From positions 140,486,115-140,550,114 of the forward strand of contig CM023482.1 in NCBI GenBank assembly GCA_013339685.2: a stretch of DNA of 64,000 nt, written 5' to 3'. Positions 1 to 12,649 of the stretch are shown here, piece after piece. The notes under the pieces were generated by a model, which had not been told where the DNA came from, ran no database searches, and saw only the letters and a program-made list of their open reading frames with translations. The DNA is from Hyalomma asiaticum. Lineage: Eukaryota > Arthropoda > Arachnida > Ixodida > Ixodidae. The position numbers were made by a program, and so were the translations under genes. Every line of letters begins with the position of its first letter. The stretch's first letter is position 1.

Positions 1-2400
1 TCGATGCTGGGATTGGTACACTGCAGGTTGTCCGGAGATAGTCCGCAAAGAGTCGCTCAGTGGCTGTGGTATTGCATTGTTGGGCTCGAGGCAGGGAGTT
101 CAATTAGTGGCCGCGGCTGCCGTGTTTCAGCATTGTTTTCGGCAGGCGCCAAACCAGTGTTTCCACAGGCATCAGAGAGCCTGGAACGGTCGCCGACGTG
201 AGAAAATTATGCCCAGTTGATCTTTTGAGAACTGCCACCTCATCAATCAGCGTGCTGAGAGTGAAGAACATTACGTTAACAGAACTACACATAAACCACT
301 ACTGGTTTGTTGAAATGAGTCAGGGCATGCTATGCAAAAGGGGACGGGAGAGGGGGTTAAGTTCACAAACCTTCTCCTTCGTAAACACCATATGTCATTT
401 CCCATCCGCATTTGTGGGCAATACGTGCAACATGCCGACTAGCTGTTATCGGCTTTCGGAAACGGTTTTGACCTAAAAATGATTCAGGAAATTCGGGCCT
501 CGTATCCATAAACTATGAGTATAAAATATGCATATTTCGATCCATTATATTAGAAGAAAGAAAACTTAACCGAATGCTCTTGCGGTAGGTTTTTTTTGTT
601 TTTTTTCAGTCAGGAGAATTTTCGTCGCAGGCGCGTTGTACAGTCGCATCAAACATATAAAGAGAGAAGACAGATAGAGAAAGGGAGGTGAACAAGAGTG
701 AGCCCTCATTGGTACTCTGCAGTCGTTTAGGAGAAAGGGGACTGAAAGATGATTCGGAAAATAAAGTTCGCACTGTGCAAGGTAGCACACACAGAAAAGA
801 TTGACAAGCAAGTGCATCTTAATGCGTGCAGCAATTTCGTAGCACGGCAACAATTTCGAAGCACGAACTCGTAGTTCTCAGGCTTTTTGTGTAAAATGCC
901 TTCCATCCAAATGGGCCTATGTTGTATGCCGTACGAAAGGCGAACCTCCCGTTCTCATGTCTGTACAATCAAAGAGGTGGGCGTTTGAAGCTTTGTTAGA
1001 GAAAGAGATAATTTTATTCAAACAAAGGCAGAGTTCCATGTCTGTGCTATAGAGGTAATGCATTTGGGGAAAAAGTATTTAGAAGGCGTGCTAGTAAGAA
1101 GTCTACAAACAAGCAGATCAATGAAAACGGAGAAATTCGCTTTAATCTTCATTTTCCTGGCAGGAGTGAGTGTCACGTTGCTGCAAAGCACTGCACAAGC
1201 GCGTATGTTCAAAACGTCCGAGGTATAAGTATATAAGTAGCGAAAACCTAAATGTAAATCTTCACGCATTATCGGATGGCTTTGGTAGTGCTGGGGAGAC
1301 AGTAAGTACTAATGGTAATAAAATGTAGTTTCACTATGACGATGTTGTATCCCTCAGTTCGGAGGAGGCTGTAAAAACTGGGCGCCGTTCTTCGAAGAGC
1401 ATGGTGATTAATTCTGCAACATCAGTACTCGTACACACAAAATGCTCTTATGCTATGCTTGTTTGCATGAATTAACTCTAGCCTACCATGCTTTGAAACT
1501 GATCATTATCAAAGGTGTGCAGCCGATGGCATAGATTGCTTAAGAATGAAAAATAGTTCTGAAATATCCTTCGTGATAGGTTCCTTCAGATGTAAGTAAC
1601 TGAACCATCCTTAGCTAGCTTCCTTTAACAAACAAACTCTGATAGAGAGGATATTTCTTTCAGAATTAAGGTGCCGGGTTATGAGAGGAAACAACAAAAT
1701 AAAAAGATGCTTCAATGTTACTTTACAGTTAGCTAAAGGGGTAAAGGACCTTTTCAGAATCAATTAGCGCTGAATATACGCGTATCTTGAACTCATTATA
1801 GGCGGAGTCTTTAGAAAGCTGAGGTTTAAATAAACTGCAGGCACGCCTGGTCACGACGTTGTTGCCAGATACGGGCTTTGTGTTCAAGGACGCCCCGCTT
1901 TAACTTAACCGGTCGTTAGCTAGTGCCACAGCAGCTTACCTTGTTAATGTCCTTCTTCAAGACACAGCGTACAAATTTCGCTGTAAAAACAAAAAAATAT
2001 ACATAGAAGCAGTCACGAGTCCCTTGTGTCGTCTGAAGAAGATGTTAGGCAGAGAAGAGCTGAATGCGTTTATCCCAGATGTGCGTGCAGTGACGAAGTT
2101 ACTAAACAAATTTAATTATCTTGGACGCAGTTTCTTCTTTTTACCATCCTGAGCGGAAGTGAAGACTATAGAGAAAGAAGAAATTGGAAATGCAGGTCAG
2201 AAAACAAATAAATATTAGGGCCAGAAACACCGATAAAGATTAACCATGTTAACCTAGTAGCATTGTTATGAAGCTATTTCTTGCATTCGTTCAGACCCGG
2301 ACACAAAAACAAAAAACGTAGGGGAAGCAGATTCGAGGAAGTGTAATTTCGGTACTCACGCTAACAACGCCGTAAGCCGTTCGCGTCTGTGAACCGTGAA
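1..2400. other. unique-looking intergenic/intronic DNA
   Basis: I see no gene, SINE or long simple repeat here. Open frames are all under 100 codons, lack recognisable motifs and occur on both strands at chance frequency. The tract is AT-leaning with short A/T runs. Confidence 0.5.
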
Positions 2401-3664
2401 GGCTAGCTCCCCGGTCCGTTCCTTTGCGCGCGTTAAAATTCATGGCTGTCGTAGTACGTGACCTTTCGTTCTACCTTCCACCCGACCACCGTACCCAGCC
2501 TTCCAGGCAATATATCGCTGCTTACCTAAGCGGCCGTACGCAGTTCCTCGGAACAAATTCTTTTCGTGGACACAGTTTCGTAATCTCGCAAGGAAAGCAG
2601 CATTCCGCTTCGAACAAAATAACGCAGGCGGTGAGTTCGAAGTCACAAATAAGCTTGTTTTCGATGTCGGGAACACTGTGCCCCACGGCAATTTGTAAAC
2701 CCGACGCCGCCTCACTGCCAACGATGTCGGAGATTTCGCGATACGTCGAATCGCTGAAATGACCGCCTCGAATCCTTTTACCGCGGTCAAGACGACGTGC
2801 GTCGGAGGGGTCATTTGGAACACAATGTAAATGCGTGTCTTCAATACGGAGACATTGTTTGCGTCGGATTTTGAATATAGCCGCTTCTCACAATCACAGC
2901 CCGTTCTCTGTCGTAAGGGACGCACTGCCGTCAGTCACGGGACACTGCGCGCCATTACTGCCCTAAAGAAAGGGGAAAAAAAAAGAGGAGAAGCCTTATT
3001 AGGCATGTCAGCGCAGTGTTTCTACGTCTGCGTCGATGTCAGGGAAAACTGCACACAATGCTGCGCTATTGAAGCAATTACACTATAACTTGACCAGAAC
3101 TCGGGAACTAAGGGCGTATACTGGCCGGGAGACAATTACCGAGAAAGAAATGACGGCAGATTGTACGGCAAAGCCCCTCATTACGAATAGGAGCATACGG
3201 CATGCCCTGAAGTGCTTGAACCAATTGATCCGGCTAAACCCAGACAGACGTATTGTGTCAGCGCAAACATGGTAGCACCTGCCTCGTTTGAAGTCCGCTG
3301 GGCGAGTGCTAGTACTGACCATGGAACCCTCACTGACGCGGTGAATATGCGAACAGTGCACCCCGTTAAACAAAGGCCTTAGCCTCACAGTAGCTGATAT
3401 GTGGAGTAGTGTGCTGGAGAACGCGATCTGCATAGAGCACTGTTCGAATTCTGGCTATATGCCGGTGCTGCCGAACAATACAGCCTTTCAAATGAGTCCT
3501 ACATTTCATCATTTCTTCGCCACACTTCTCCATAAAAGAGGGAATAATAATAATGTGCCGTTTTCATGGTTATTGGTTTTACGCAATCACACAGCGTTCT
3601 TAGTCTGGGAAGTTGTCGAGCTACAGTACCGCCACGAATTCTACAGTTGCTGCTTAACCCGTTT
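2401..3664. other. GC-richer tract with overlapping open frames, no recognisable gene
   Basis: Between about 2420 and 2925, more than two frames are open at once on opposite strands, including 161 codons on the minus strand. This comes with higher GC and many CpGs, so open length alone is weak evidence for coding. No family motif is visible. From 2930 to 3664 I see nothing identifiable. Confidence 0.35.
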
Positions 3665-3794
3665 TAGGGGCGAAGCTCCTCTTACTCTAACCTTGTCCTG
3701 CGTCAGGCATCAGGCGTAACCGGCGTGCCGGGAGGCACGCGCTCGCCCTCTGCGCGTGCCTCTCTCTCACTCTTCCATTTGCTGTCTTGTGTGT

Positions 3795-3825
<31 letters not shown>

Positions 3826-4004
3826 CGAAATGCTCGCGTTGACTATGGAAACGCTCTTTCTTAGATGAACGCTCTACCAGCTCGCAAAGAAGTAGAACGC
3901 GCCCTCAACCGCGAGAGACAACGTTGGCGCAGGCAGCGTCTCCTAGCGAGTTTCTTGACTGAGAAATACCGACTGCTCGCGTTGGAGAACCGTTCACCGG
4001 CCAC

Positions 4005-4059
<55 letters not shown>

Positions 4060-4240
4060 CACTGGATCTTGACTTGCAATGAAGTGCCAGTGGGAGATTT
4101 CACTTGTGCATAGTTGAACCATAAGGATTCGTAGCGTGCGCGTTAACTAAATTAATCCGGAACTCGGCACGATCTACGATGAACCTCCCGAGCTTCGCCC
4201 ACTCATCATCATTCACTCCGTGGATATGCTGTAATTTTTT
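3665..4240 (+). mobile_element. GGGCGAAGCTCC element, copy 1 (non-autonomous repeat)
   Basis: This is one of three copies in the window; the others are at 25945-26575 (+) and 33347-33986 (-). It begins with TTTTA + GGGCGAAGCTCC. Near the other end it has the inverse (GAGCTTCGCCC), followed by a conserved 'actcatcatcattcactccgtgg' block and a T-run. Internal order: GC-rich spacer, GA-rich run, a short conserved reading frame starting MNALPARKE (3865 onward), an (AT)n array, then 'ggcactggatcttgac'. No transposase is visible, so it is non-autonomous. The short terminal inverted repeats suggest a MITE-like DNA element. The T-run end leaves retroposition open. I do not recognise a published name. 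Confidence 0.75.
4007..4057. repeat. (AT)n microsatellite inside the element
   Basis: A pure AT dinucleotide array of about 51 bp. It sits at the same internal position in all three copies of the host element but at different lengths, so it is part of the element and expands or contracts in place. Confidence 0.95.
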
Positions 4241-4606
4241 ATGTTATCAAATGCTGGAAAAATACTTTGTGATATACGTTAACCTCGCTAACAGGTCTAT
4301 TGGCACCGCACTTGCAGCGTAATCACCCGAAATAAAAGATTTCGTATTTCATTCTCCAGCAGTACATACATTGTCGTAGCCACTTGATTGATATCCGTAT
4401 GTGTTAGACATAAACATGTGTGCTATTACATTACTGATTCCTGAAAATCTTAGGATTCCCCGCAGTTGTTCAGCTCACAAAATTAAATGCTACGGCAGCT
4501 TCTACTGAGAAAGAGGCCGCTCACAACTCTGGTGGCTTCCTCAGCTGCTTGGAAGTTGGCACTCCCGCGCCTCCAACAATCCACCTGCTCAGTGCAGGCA
4601 CCTTAG
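4241..4606. other. unique-looking spacer
   Basis: No feature recognised between the GGGCGAAGCTCC element and the (GAGT)n array. Confidence 0.5.
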
Positions 4607-4695
4607 GAGTGAGTGAGTGAGTGAGTGAGTGAGTGAGTGAGTGAGTGAGTGAGTGAGTGAGTGAGTGAGTGAGTGAGTGAGCGAGTGAGTGAGTG
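4607..4695. repeat. (GAGT)n microsatellite
   Basis: Tetranucleotide array of about 89 bp with one GAGC interruption near 4681. It abuts the 3' end of the antisense SINE at 4696, so it may have grown from the SINE's simple-sequence tail. Confidence 0.95.
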
Positions 4696-4937
4696 TATTG
4701 ATTGACTGACTAATTTCGGGGATTTTACGTCCCAAAAGCAGCTGTAACTTGCAGATGCCGTAGTGAAGGGCTCCGGAAATTTTGACCACCTGGGGTTCTC
4801 TAACGTGCACCGACATCGCACAGCACACGGTCCTCAACATTTCGCCTCCATCGAAATGCGGCCGCCGCGGCCGGGATTCAATCCTGAGACCCTCTATCAG
4901 CAGCCGAGTACCATAGCCACTAGACCACCGTGGCGGG
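4696..4937 (-). mobile_element. Ruka-like tRNA-derived SINE
   Basis: Read on the minus strand it starts with the tRNA-like head 'ccgccacggtggtctagtgg' (A-box region). A B-box-like segment, the 'tttcgatggaggcgaaatg' block and the 'cgttagagaacccc' block follow. It ends at 'gacgtaaaatcc' before a short tail. Order and sequence match the other full-length copies here (for example 19601-19837). No target-site duplication is visible because microsatellites replace both flanks. Assignment to Ruka is from memory of the family. Confidence 0.9.
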
Positions 4938-5136
4938 TATGTATGTATGTATGTATGTATGTATGTATGTATGTATGTATGTATGTATGTATGTATGTAT
5001 GTATGTATGTATGTATGTATGTATGTATGTATGTATGTATGTATGTATGTATGTATGTATGTATGTATGTATGTATGTATGTATGTATGTATGTATGTAT
5101 GTATGTATGTATGTATGTATGTATGTGTGTGTGTGG
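4937..5136. repeat. (GTAT)n microsatellite with GT end
   Basis: About 190 bp of nearly uninterrupted GTAT units ending in a short (GT)n. It begins immediately at the 5' end of the antisense SINE. The 'MYVCMYVC' and 'HTYIHTYI' open frames across it are translations of the array. Confidence 0.97.
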
Positions 5137-5269
5137 TAACTATTGGTGCGGCCGACATATGCCTGCAGGAAGCGCATCGTATTTTTATAGCGAAGGCAAA
5201 GCCACCAGTAACAGGCAAAGTCAGCAGAAGACTACAAAAGGCAGGAAGACTTGAAGTGCAGTAATTCTG

Positions 5270-5388
5270 ACTTGACCTGTGTGGTTTTAGTCCACAAACC
5301 GTGCCATGATTATGAGAGATGACGTAGTAGAGAGCTCAGGGAATTTCGACCACCAGAGATTCCTTTAACGCGCCAGACATCGCATGCA
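5270..5388 (-). mobile_element. 5'-truncated Ruka-like SINE with 13-bp target-site duplication
   Basis: The 119-bp insert matches the 3' half of the Ruka-like SINE on the minus strand (the blocks around 'tctctcataatcatgg' and 'gtggtcgaaatt'). The tRNA-like head is absent. It is flanked by perfect copies of 'tgcagtaattctg' at 5257-5269 and 5389-5401. The duplication shows that the truncation happened at insertion, as expected from target-primed reverse transcription. Confidence 0.85.
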
Positions 5389-5401
5389 TGCAGTAATTCT
5401 G

Positions 5402-5822
5402 TTAGCGGCTTTTCCTTCTATAAGTTGTCAGAGTTTCCGCGACCATTCGGAATATCAGGGACGATTAGAGGTTTTAATATTGTAGGTAGAGCGCGCAAAA
5501 CTAAAGGCAGAAATTCCTGGCATCGAGCAAAGCGAGCACGTTCAAGTTAATTCTAATAAGAGGAACGACAAAAATGCAAGTGGACATACAGGAAGGCGAC
5601 TAGGGCGCCCGCTCACTTACCTCGATTAACCTACTCTACAGCAAACTGCAATGCCTGAACAATTGTACACGTCGCACTTCAAGGTTTGAATGGAATAATG
5701 AAGATCGCTGTTTGATTTGTGCCTCCATGAAAGAAAAGTGTCGGAAGGAGAGATACACAGGAAAGCCTGATGCAAACATGTGTCTCTGCTTGAGTTTAAT
5801 CTACGCCTGTATCAGCCAGAGT
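5402..5822. other. unique-looking spacer
   Basis: No gene or repeat recognised. Confidence 0.45.
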
Positions 5823-6142
5823 TCAGCAGCGGCGCCTTCGTTTCCATAACGTAATTGCTAGCTTGTCTACCCGGTCGCGTGTTATTTGCAAAGACAGCTC
5901 GCACAGATACGCACTTTGAGCGATCACCATCTTCTCGACCAACAACGCGGACCTATACCTTAACCTAAACCTGACGACTGCTATCCCGGCTTCAGTTCCT
6001 AATCCGATTTCTGTAAAGCCAACGTAGCAGATGAACTCTTCGGTGAAAACTTTGTTAACGAACCTCATCGGTTGCTCTATAGCATTTCCGCTTGCGCATT
6101 GCAATCTCCATGCGGAATTGACCAGGTAGGTAGACACGTATT
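5823..6142 (-). CDS. candidate terminal coding exon, unknown product
   Basis: On the minus strand an open frame of about 105 codons ends in TGA at 5823. It is preceded by a plausible 3' splice site: a pyrimidine-rich tract ending 'gttctcttcag' just before 6142. Codon choice looks coding-like (GTC, ATC, GTG, GAG, CTG frequent), unlike most chance frames nearby. The peptide has a mixed composition with no membrane segment, and ends in a basic stretch (KRRRRC). I recognise no domain. Upstream of the acceptor lie (CA)n and (GA)n runs, so the longer open frame extending into them is not credible coding. It may also be chance or a fragment of a decayed gene. Confidence 0.2.
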
Positions 6143-6168
6143 CTGAAGAGAACGTGCAGGAACGTGGA

Positions 6169-6209
6169 CACACACACACACACAGAGGGAGAGAGAGAGA
6201 GAGAGAGTG
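6169..6209. repeat. compound (CA)n/(GA)n microsatellite
   Basis: A short CA run followed directly by a GA run. Confidence 0.9.
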
Positions 6210-6450
6210 GCACAGAATAGATGTTAGAGAATACAGAACGATTTGGGGCACAAGCTTAAAACCACAGCAGCTCTTTTACTATCTCAGTGCAGTAATCAAT
6301 TGGAGATAGTCAAGTTGGCTGTTTATCTTGCTTACCATTGTCGTTCAAGTCAGCAGTAGGATAATAGCCTTGTTTTGTACAAAGCACCATGAAATGTGTA
6401 TTATTGGTGTTCACTCAAACTGAATCGTCGCTCAGGTTGTTACACTTACC

Positions 6451-6685
6451 TGCCGTGGTAGCTCAGCGGCTACGATGTTACTGCTAAACTTGACGACGCA
6501 GGTTCGATTCCCGACCTTGGCTGCTGCGTTCCGATGAGAACGGAAAGCCAAAGTACCCGTGCGATTGACTTCGGTGAGCGTTAGGGAAACCGGGGTGGTC
6601 AAAATTATTCCGGAGACCCCCCGCCATACAGCTCGCATACTGATCAAAATAGTGGGTGTGGCGCACAAAGCCCCAGTAATTATTG
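6451..6685 (+). mobile_element. diverged tRNA-derived SINE (Ruka-related)
   Basis: The head reads 'ccgtggtagctcagcggcta' (A-box-like), followed by a perfect B box 'ggttcgattcc' near 6502. The body keeps the Ruka order in diverged form: 'ggtggtcaaaattattccgg' and 'cacaaagccccag'. Its head is closer to an ordinary tRNA A box (tagctcag) than the usual Ruka head (ggtctagtgg), so it may belong to a sister subfamily. Confidence 0.75.
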
Positions 6686-8257
6686 TTAGCTTAGGTTATT
6701 CACTAACCTTATCAGGCAATTCAAATGGTACGCTTGGTCTAGGTCACCTGCACCTCATCGGCCGACGACAAAGTGGACTCGCTGATATCGCCTGAGTGAA
6801 ACTTTACAGTCATACAGATGACATCGACTTACAACAGGAGTAGTTTGACGTTTCATAAGAAGACGCAATTACTCACCGTCCTCGTCTATGGCCGCTAGTG
6901 TAAGCACCATAAATGTCAGCACAGCGAGGGAACTGAGGGTGGCCCAGAGGCCCACTGTCTGAGCAGTGCCGTGAGCAGAACGTGTCCCGCCCGCGGCAGG
7001 GTTCGCGAATAACGTCAGTGGAGACATCGTGGCAGCAGGTGCAGTCGCAGAAGCGGCACCCCCGACTGTCTAGAGCCCCCCCATGGGACTATCTCGGTCG
7101 TCGACTGCAGTACAGTTGCCGATGATGCGAAAAGCACGTCACATAATCCGGAGCAGTCTTCCGGCACACTTGCTGGCTTTTTTTTCTTTTTTTGTCGTTC
7201 TCCAGTCGATCCCGTCGGAAGCTGCGATGAGACACAGTTAATCCATTCGTCACAGTCTTCCGTGTAATCCGCTGACGTCAGCCCCGGGGGTACCTACTCT
7301 ACTACCCGGGGCATGACAGAGTACCGGGTCGCTGGTAGGCTTGACGAAGAAAAATGACCTAATAACTGAAAACGAAAAAGTCTCTCCACTATGAACGGCT
7401 CACTCTGCTGGTGGGTACTAGACCCGCTCCTATTATTTCCCGCACGTTCACCGGCAAATTGCGCGAAAAGCGCGCGCACCAACTTTCGCTTTTTTGTTTC
7501 TTTTTCCTTCCCAGCGGCAACTCGGCGACGGAATCTGGGGCGCTCTCGGCGCTGAGCACAGCCGCGTTCGCTCTAACCCGGGGTCCGGACTGAGGGCCTG
7601 CGCCAGGCGCCGCGAGGGAGCGAGCCGGTCACGTGATGTGGCTCCGCCTCCTCTCCGTGCTGCCTCTTCTCTGTGTCTGTCTTTTTTCGATTATTTCGCC
7701 ACTTTGTTTCTGTCTCGCGCGCTCTATGTTTCCGCTTCCGGCGGCGGCGCTTAGCCCTTCCGGCTTGCGATAATAACAACATGAAAGTGCTGATGAGAAA
7801 ACGGAAACCCAGTGGTCTGATCATTCGTATCACACCACGGGAGTGCACTCTGCGGTCGCGGAAGATTATTTCATGTGGGTCGGCGCTGCTGTTTTTATTA
7901 TTCTTTATGGCACTGAAATCTTGAACAGCACAAAAGAACCCGAAAACCTAACAAAAAGAAATAAGAGCAAGTGGTCCTATGCCATGTAAATTTAATTACA
8001 AGGACGTGACAAGGACACTACAAGCAGAAGGGACAGTTTGGATGTATACGTTGATGAATGTGGAATGAATGTTTACGCCTATAGGTCTCCCTTTTGTTTG
8101 TATCATATATGTTCACGACTGTTCCACAGACTTTCTCGAGTGCTTTTGAGCAGAAGCGAGCCTCTCGGACACGCGTATGACCCTCGTTTGTGGACTTGGA
8201 AAACTTACGCACTTGCATACATGTGGTGTTCTCGTCTCTGTTCTTGTTGCCCTTGAT
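6686..8257. other. no gene recognised; GC/CpG-rich island about 7440-7770
   Basis: About 7440-7770 is locally GC- and CpG-rich, with several short open frames on both strands and pyrimidine runs. It could be a promoter or 5' UTR region, but I see no TATA box, clear start codon or splice pattern. The rest shows no feature. Confidence 0.3.
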
Positions 8258-8487
8258 TTATTGCTAGTGTTTTACGTCCACAAACCACGATATGATTATG
8301 AGAGACGCCATCGAAGAGGGCTCCGGCAATTTCATGCACCGGGGGTTGTTTAACATGCACTGGCAATGCACAGTACAGGTGCCTCAACACTTCGCCTCCA
8401 TCGAAATGTAGCCGCCATGGCCGGGATTTGATCCCACGATGTTCGGATGAGCAGCCTACTGCCATATTTACTAGACCACCGTGGCGG
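8258..8487 (-). mobile_element. Ruka-like SINE
   Basis: A near full-length antisense copy. The minus strand begins 'ccgccacggtggtctagtaa' and carries the 'tttcgatggaggcgaagtg' block and the 'tctcataatcat' block. It ends at 'gacgtaaaacac'. Several substitutions indicate age. No clear target-site duplication. Confidence 0.85.
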
Positions 8488-11370
8488 AGCTCTCCGGTTC
8501 TCACGGAACCATTTACACTTTATGCCGTGATGCATGTTAATAGACCACATACAAATGCATGTCGCACACGTTTACAATGCACAAGTCGGGAGCATTCATG
8601 TATATTGTGCGAGTTTCTCGAAGTGCTGTTAAGTGTCGCATATCTTTAAAACGGCAGCAGTATTTCAATTCTGCCTCAAGGAATCATCACCGTGCTGATA
8701 ACAATGTGTTATCACCAAAAATCTGGGGAACATATAAGTGAAATGGAGGTGGCTGTCTCTAGACGATCCTTTCTTGCTTCCTTCCTTTCTTCCTTCCTTA
8801 GGTCTTTATGCGGACTGCCGGAACTTTTTTTCTTTTTTGATGCCTTGGTTTTCTCTACGCTTGCGAAAACCAAGACTTTCTCCTTTTCTTTCTTTCTTCT
8901 CCAAGTTTCTTTCTTCTCCAAGTTAATACCAGCACAGGCGGTATACTTAAACGCCCCTTGCGTTACTTGGAGCCATTGCTCAGGCAAAATGAGAACTTGT
9001 TAAAGAAATGATTTTGTTTTGAGTCAATGTTTCGGCAATTTAACTTCGATACGTTAGCGCTGATGAGCACAAATCTTATCGTGGGAGAACTGCCCTCAGC
9101 TAGAGTATTATGAACAAATTCTCATTGCTTGACGGATTCGGCTTCCTTGTAATTTCTGATTCATTTAAGCATAGAAAGCGTAGTACATTACATAGCCAGC
9201 CGTTATCGCAAAGAAGCATGTCACAGTGAACACATTTAGAGTGCACGAAATAACTAAGTTTGCATACTAGACTTCCTTTCTTTAACTTTCAGTATTTTCG
9301 CTCGCCGCCCAACTTTTCAGGGTGGCCAGTTATGCTAAATTGTTTTAATTCAAATAAACAAACAAATAAATAAATTCGACGTGTGTACCAGCACAAATAA
9401 AGTGACATTCCGAACCGGTCGGCAATGTCCGGAAAATTCAACACCGATATTGAAATGCGCCATTAAATGCAACGTCGGAATTAACATCGTTGCACCACTA
9501 GCGTTGGCAAGATCAATCATATTCTTTCCCTTTAACGCTAACCAACACCGAGAATCTGGTGCGTAAGGAACAACAGTAACAGATACTGCGCCCGTATCAT
9601 GTTGTAATGTATGACCAATTTTACGCTAGTTCCTCCGCACATCTCATGCTCGATGTTTATTCGACAGGTTGTTCGATTCGTCACGTGAAAGTACCTCTCT
9701 CAACCCGGCACCACAAATGTTCCTGTCGGCTATTTCCTCCTGCAGCACAATTTATCCTCTGTCAAAGCATAATGAGCCCCACGATGCCAGCACAGCACAA
9801 AACAAAGCGCGACAAAGACGGACTCGTTTGTTTCTCGGGTTCGCGCTAGAATCAGCACTATCTAAGATGTATTTGTACCACGGTCCGTTCCCACGATCCC
9901 TCTCCTCTCCGTTTCCCTGCTCCGTTCTTGTGGGTAAGCATGTACTGTTCGCACTTTTTCTTGCAACACAGTACTAAAGCAATGCACACGCGAACTCAAG
10001 ACTAGAGTTTGGTAAGAAAAAAGAAATAGTAAAAAAAGTATAGATTAGCAATGAGATAGAAGAAGAGACAAGACAGGCTGTCGTGTAGAGCGGACCTGGA
10101 AGGACGAGTTCTGCAGGAAAGAACGTCACAGTTCGGAGTACAGAGTCCTTTAGCCTCACCATAAGCAACGTTGGTTTGTCTGCGTGCATTTGACAGTTCC
10201 GGTTATGCATCTAGAACTTCCTCTAGAGAGCGATTTCGAGTACGTCTTTGCTGCTGCTCGGGGCTAACCATCTGGACCAACTGAGAGGAAGATAATTAAA
10301 CGTTAACGTAACTACGACTGCCCCGAGTACTGCCTGCAGCTGGTTCGTACCGAAATGCGGTACAAAGACAAGATTTAATTGCTCAGCTCGCATGCACACG
10401 TGGATCTCCCTACATGATTACGGCCTCTGGACGTGGACTGCCGCGGAGTTTCGAAATGACGTAGCAGACTGCAGCGTAATACAAGTGCGCAAACACAACG
10501 CTCAGACAGTACGTGTAGCGCTCTGGCCGCGAGGACGAACCTCAGCGCGCACCTTTGCATACAGCCGTCCGTCGTCTGGGTCGCTTAATACCGAGTCTCT
10601 ACTGAATTCTTAAAGTGCCTCGAGCGGCATCAACAGAAGCAAAGGGGAAAAAAAAATCCTTTCTCTCATTGACTCACTACTGCTTGGGACAGGGAGTCAA
10701 CGCGGGGCAAAGCTGCCTACTGATCCCACTGCGAAGCTCCCTCGCCTCGCAATCTTCCTTCTACATCCTTTTTTCCCTCCCCTTTTCTTCCTCCGCAATG
10801 ACGAGCGCACGCGCTCGCTCGCTGGCCCGCCGTCCCGGTTCATGAATAAGCCGAGGCACGGGGAACGGCTGCATTTTGGCCTTCTTGTGGGAGCCATTGA
10901 GCGAAGCCGAAGCCATTGGCAGGCCCGAAATCTGGGGTGTAGCAACGCCCCGAGCAAGTATGCGCGAACACTGGCGCCTCGCTAGTGTCGCCCCCCCCCC
11001 CCTCCCTCACCCCTTCCCCCCTTCCTCCCAGAAAGGAAGATTTCTATTCACCTCTCCAACCTCAAACCTAAAACCTTCCCTAGTTTTCTCGTGCGCCTGG
11101 GTTTGCTGCGTATGTCGTGCGAGTCGACGCCGAAATTGGGAGATCGGATTTACGGAGAACGCGCAGAAAAGGTTGCGAGCGAGGGCCGTTCGGGATATTT
11201 CGAAATGGCTTTTCCTGCTCCGTGCTTTCCCACACGTGGACGGGGTGGAGATTTGGTTGCGAATGGGCTCACTAAAAGGTTGCCACTGAAGGAAACTTCT
11301 TGCTGTTCGAGAGCGAAAGCAAAAAGGAAATTAAGTTTGGGAGGCGGAGCACGGCTATGCGGAGAGCGCT
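8488..11370. other. no gene recognised; GC-rich island about 10790-11300
   Basis: 8760-8930 is rich in T/C runs that yield spurious open frames on both strands. About 10790-11300 is GC/CpG-rich with a C-run at 10990-11002. It could be promoter-associated, given the TATA-like element just downstream. Nothing else identifiable. Confidence 0.3.
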
Positions 11371-11379
11371 ATAGCTATG

Positions 11380-11425
11380 GCATATAAGCGGCACGTTGCT
11401 GAGCACGGCTAGACAGCCCACACAC
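11380..11425 (+). promoter_or_regulatory. possible TATA core promoter
   Basis: 'gcatataagcgg' near 11382 is a good TATA match at the 3' edge of a GC/CpG-rich region, so a start site would be expected about 30 bp downstream. A frame with an ATG at 11603 and about 149 codons follows, without recognisable motifs. Single TATA matches are common by chance. Confidence 0.15.
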
Positions 11426-12550
11426 AGGGGTTGGTTATTTGTATGCTCACGCCACGTGGCCGGTGGTCTTATACAGCAGTCAAACCTTGATAGTGCCACA
11501 CCTGCACGCCACCTTCGGTACATAAGCGTATTTTATGGACACCTTTAAAGTGCACTGTTGCGAAGACATGGTCAACTGCCACGTAGATTCCATTCGGCAG
11601 GAATGACAACCGAGTTAATCTGTAAGCTCTGCGGAATCAGAGTATGTCGAAAGAAAGGAGGCCGCTTGATCCCATATTTCGACACCGAATATTTGTCTGC
11701 GTCTGGACGGGTGCGATCTGTGTTCAACGCTTACAGCAATTCAGTGTCGTACATTCCTCTGAACTTTTGTCTTGTGACCTTGAATGTCATTGCTGGCGTA
11801 AGCAAGACAGTGATAGGAGGCCTACAATTCCGTAGCTATTACATTGCAATACAGAAACGCCGTAAATTAAAATTAAACCACGTCTTTCCTTTCCGACAGA
11901 CGTTCTACAAGATAAAAACTTGCAGTGCGTATATGTGCCTTCCTAGAATTCTTGGCAAAAATACAAAGAAAAAAACCACACCATTCATATATTATAATAC
12001 AAATGTTGGAGTACGTTCAGTAATAGGCTTTTGTGCGGAGAAAAAAACTTAGTGTTACGTCTTCGTCGTCACTCAATAAACTTATATCCTTCACATTAGT
12101 GTCTTCTTAACCAAATACAGCTCCGGTGCGCATGGAGTTCATCAGAACAATTGGCATTGCACATTTTTTCATTGTCTGCGCAGCTGTGAGATTACAAGTT
12201 TGTTGAAAAGCATGAGAGCCTGCGTGAGGGCTCACATAATTTGAGGATTTCAATTCTATCACTGCGCAGATGCCATGTTCTCGTGGGTATTTTGCTCGGA
12301 TCGGAAGTGTATGCAGCATTCACCGCCATAATCGGGTGGTTGTTAGTTCAGCACCTTGGCTGTCACCTTCTCACCATTCCGTCTTAAGTGCTGTTTTGTT
12401 GCCGTCTTAACAGTGCACCAACTAGGCTAGTTCGGCACAGTCCTGGGCAAAATTTTTAGTCCGAGAAGAGGCGAAGAAGTTTGCCAGAGGAGCTTTGTCA
12501 CTCGCCTGTTGCCATAGGTTAAAGAGCCGAAGAATGGAAACGAAAAAGAG
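11426..12550. other. no recognised gene; one unsupported open frame
   Basis: A plus-strand frame from the ATG at 11603 stays open for about 149 codons to 12052. Its composition drifts to Lys/Asn/Tyr-rich toward the end, and I recognise no family, so I do not call it a gene. Confidence 0.3.
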
Positions 12551-12551
12551 A

Positions 12552-12649
<98 letters not shown>
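12551..12649. repeat. (AAT)n microsatellite = tail of an antisense LINE
   Basis: A trinucleotide array of about 99 bp. On the minus strand it directly follows 'gcaataaagc', a polyadenylation-signal-like AATAAA, so it reads as an expanded (ATT)n tail of a minus-strand non-LTR retrotransposon. Confidence 0.95.
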